This document shows positions 14,930 to 16,603 of a stretch of DNA of 16,603 bases, one piece after another (positions within the stretch are counted from its first letter, which is position 1; every line of letters begins with the position of its first letter). Origin of the DNA: Clostridia bacterium (GTDB lineage Bacteria > Bacillota > Clostridia > Christensenellales > UBA1242); assembly GCA_017503445.1 (NCBI GenBank), contig JAFVTB010000028.1, positions 1 to 16,603 of the forward strand, read 5' to 3'. A program made the translations under genes and the position numbers. A model generated the notes under the pieces. The model saw only the letters and a program-made list of their open reading frames with translations. It was not told where the DNA came from and did not search any database.

Positions 14930-15026
14930 GGGCAGCTCGCTGGCGCCTTGCCTCGCAAGGCGCGGAAAGCCCTTTTGGCGCCGCCAAAAGGGCTTTTGCC
15001 AAGCGGCCGCTTGGCGCGGGCTGCCC
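14930..15026 (+). promoter_or_regulatory. GC-rich structured leader of typA (four-way junction)
   Basis: GGGCAGC (14930-14936) pairs with GCTGCCC (15020-15026). Inside are three perfect hairpins in a row: GCGCCTTG/CAAGGCGC (14943-14963), AAAGCCCTTTTGGC/GCCAAAAGGGCTTT with a 3-nt loop (14966-14996), and the 18-bp palindrome GCCAAGCGGCCGCTTGGC (14998-15015). The element ends 6 nt before the AGGAGA ribosome site and lies downstream of the mapped promoter, so it should be in the mRNA. It could be a cis-regulator of typA or an inserted palindromic element. No known riboswitch family was recognised. Confidence 0.65.
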
Positions 15027-15032
15027 ACCCCT

Positions 15033-15038
15033 AGGAGA
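15033..15038 (+). promoter_or_regulatory. Ribosome binding site of typA
   Basis: AGGAGA lies 5 nt before the ATG at 15044 and 6 nt after the closing stem of the structured leader. Refolding of that stem could therefore alter its access. Confidence 0.85.
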
Positions 15039-15043
15039 AATTT

Positions 15044-16603
15044 ATGCAAAACGAAAAGATAAGAAATATTGCAATTATCGCCCATGTTGACCATGGCAAA
15101 ACCAGCCTTGTAAACGAACTTTTGAAGCAAGGCGGCATTTTTCGCGCCAATCAAAACGTTGGCGACCGCGTGATGGACAGTAATGACCTTGAACGCGAAC
15201 GCGGCATCACAATCCTCAGTAAAAATGCATCATTTTATTACAACGACATCAAAATCAACGTTGTTGACACCCCTGGCCATGCCGATTTTGGTGGTGAAGT
15301 TGAACGCGTTCTTAAAATGGTTGATGGTGTGCTTTTGGTGGTTGATGCCTATGAAGGCCCAATGCCACAAACCCGCTTTGTGCTTGAAAAAGCCCTTGAA
15401 CTTAATCACAAAATCATCATTGTTATTAACAAGATTGACCGTAAGGACGCCCGCATCCGCGAAGTGTGCGATGAAGTTTTGAACCTTCTTTTGGATCTTG
15501 ACGCCAACGAAGAACAACTTTACAGCCCAATCGTGTATGCATCAGCCCGCTTTGGCACTGCAACACTTAACCCTGACGTGGTTTCTGAAAATATGAACCC
15601 ACTTTTTGAAACAATTGTGAATCATATTCCTGCGCCAGATGGTGATGAAAATGCACCATTTTGTATGCTTGTAAGTTCAACCGAACACAATGACTTTTTG
15701 GGCAAACTTGCCGTGGGCAAAATCACCCAAGGCAAACTGCACACAGGCGATAATTTGGCCGTGACAAACTTTTTTAACGAAGAAAAGAAAGACAGCTTCA
15801 AAGTGCAAAATATGTTTGAGTTTGCCGGCATGAAAAAAGAGCAGATTGCCGAAGCATGCGTTGGTGACATCGTGTGTATTGCGGGCGCAGATGAAATCAC
15901 CGTTGGTGACACGCTTTCAGACAAAAACGCCGTGCAAACCCTTCCATTTGTAAAGATTTCTGAACCAAGTGTTGAAATGACATTTATGGTGAACAACAGC
16001 CCATTTGCCGGCAAGGAAGGAAAATTTTGCACAAGCCGTCATCTTCGTGAACGCCTTTATAAGGAAGCGGTGAAAGACCTTTCACTTAAAGTGTTCGACA
16101 CCGATTCAACGGACAGCTTCCGCGTGCTTGGACGCGGTGAAATGCACCTTTCAATCCTTATGGAAAACTTGCGCCGCGAAGGATATGAATTTCAGGTGAG
16201 TATGCCAAAAGTTTTGATTAAGGAAATTGATGGCAAAAAGTTTGAACCTGTTGAACGTCTTGTGATTGATGTGCCAAGCGATAAGGTTGGCGCGGTGATT
16301 AGTGCCCTTGGAACACGCAAGGCAGAAATGCAAGATATGGTTGCCAAAGACACCCGCACAAAGCTTGAATTTTTGATTCCTGCACGTGGACTTTTTGGCT
16401 ATAAAAACCAATTTCTCACCGATACAAATGGTGAAGGGATTATGAGCAGCGTTTTTGCCGAATATCAAGAATGGAAAGGCGAAATCAATAAGCGCAGTTT
16501 TGGTGCGCTTATTGCCCATGAAAATGGCAATGCCGTTCAATATGGACTTTTCTATACCCAAGAACATGGTCGCCTTTTCATCACACCTGGTGAAGCGGTT
16601 TAT
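15044..16603 (+). CDS. typA: Ribosome-associated GTPase TypA/BipA (3' partial)
   Basis: The ATG at 15044 has a good AGGAGA site, and the frame is open to the window edge: 520 residues of the roughly 605-615 usual for TypA/BipA. The translation-factor GTPase motifs are all present: G1 AHVDHGKTS (13-21), switch I DLERERGITI (48-57), G3 DTPGH (75-79) with the TypA-like ADFGGEVER after it, G4 NKID (129-132), and G5 SA (167-168). The elongation-factor beta barrel, the domain with RVLGRGEMHLSILMENLRREG, and the TypA-specific C-terminal part (PARGLFGYKNQFLTDTNGEG) follow in order. TypA binds the 70S ribosome and hydrolyses GTP. It supports ribosome assembly and growth under cold and other stress. 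The preceding structured leader is unusual. About 90 C-terminal residues lie beyond the window. Confidence 0.97.
   Translation, partial: MQNEKIRNIAIIAHVDHGKTSLVNELLKQGGIFRANQNVGDRVMDSNDLERERGITILSKNASFYYNDIKINVVDTPGHADFGGEVERVLKMVDGVLLVVDAYEGPMPQTRFVLEKALELNHKIIIVINKIDRKDARIREVCDEVLNLLLDLDANEEQLYSPIVYASARFGTATLNPDVVSENMNPLFETIVNHIPAPDGDENAPFCMLVSSTEHNDFLGKLAVGKITQGKLHTGDNLAVTNFFNEEKKDSFKVQNMFEFAGMKKEQIAEACVGDIVCIAGADEITVGDTLSDKNAVQTLPFVKISEPSVEMTFMVNNSPFAGKEGKFCTSRHLRERLYKEAVKDLSLKVFDTDSTDSFRVLGRGEMHLSILMENLRREGYEFQVSMPKVLIKEIDGKKFEPVERLVIDVPSDKVGAVISALGTRKAEMQDMVAKDTRTKLEFLIPARGLFGYKNQFLTDTNGEGIMSSVFAEYQEWKGEINKRSFGALIAHENGNAVQYGLFYTQEHGRLFITPGEAVY

Noticed and set aside
14728..15090. 120-residue plus-strand open frame across the intergenic region
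   Set aside because: It is a translation of RNA-like inverted repeats, overlaps the typA start out of frame, has no ribosome site and no recognisable protein character. The same applies to the frames at 14489-14698, 14829-15062, and the minus-strand 14597-14788 and 14906-15154.
15044..16603. Assignment as EF-G, LepA or a ribosomal protection protein
   Set aside because: The DTPGHADFGGEVER and PARGLFGYKNQFLTDTNGEG signatures are those of TypA/BipA, and the domain order and length match it.
1..16603. CRISPR arrays, tRNA or rRNA genes, insertion sequences
   Set aside because: No regularly spaced identical repeats, no tRNA T-loop/acceptor patterns, no ribosomal RNA stretches and no transposase-like frames were found.

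Overview
The window looks like a chromosomal stretch of an AT-rich, Gram-positive-type bacterium. It is probably an uncultured gut member of the Bacillota or a Mollicutes-like relative. The case rests on TAA stops with no need for UGA-as-Trp, AGGAG-type ribosome sites, sigma-A-type promoters, a giant surface protein built of InlB/Listeria-Bacteroides and MBG/YDG repeats, a DUF6273-type secreted protein, and a bacterial typA. The taxonomic placement is inference.

Layout. (1) Positions 1-13083 are one uninterrupted coding frame: the C-terminal 4,360 residues of a giant surface protein whose start lies upstream of the window. Its order is mixed beta-rich N-terminal part, one InlB-like repeat, a long MBG/YDG stack, a long stack of InlB-like repeats, a GLUG-like module, one C-terminal membrane helix and a short cytoplasmic tail. 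It ends at a near-perfect intrinsic terminator (13083-13110). (2) A clean promoter (TTGACT-17-TATAAT) drives a second surface gene, 13243-14398: a signal peptide followed by a DUF6273-type domain. The two halves are in different frames, and the break is a run of 12 G directly after the signal peptide. One G fewer would restore a 384-residue secreted protein. This has the form of a slipped-strand phase-variation switch, captured OFF. The last ~50 codons of this gene also differ in codon use and are Gly/Tyr/Asn/Ser-rich, like a variable ligand-binding surface. (3) Positions 14399-15043 hold no convincing gene but are dense in RNA structure: a hairpin over the stop codon, a second hairpin, a strong terminator, then three GC-rich folded modules of about 95-98 nt (14558-14652, 14720-14817, 14930-15026). 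The second begins at the expected +1 of a TATAAT box that abuts a 28-bp inverted repeat. The third lies inside the 5' leader of typA. (4) typA/bipA starts at 15044 and runs off the right edge after 520 codons.

Together: two independently transcribed cell-surface genes, one apparently switchable, sit next to a housekeeping ribosome-associated GTPase with an unusually structured leader. The points most worth following are the poly-G switch, the compositionally distinct C-terminal cassette behind it, and the cluster of structured intergenic RNAs.
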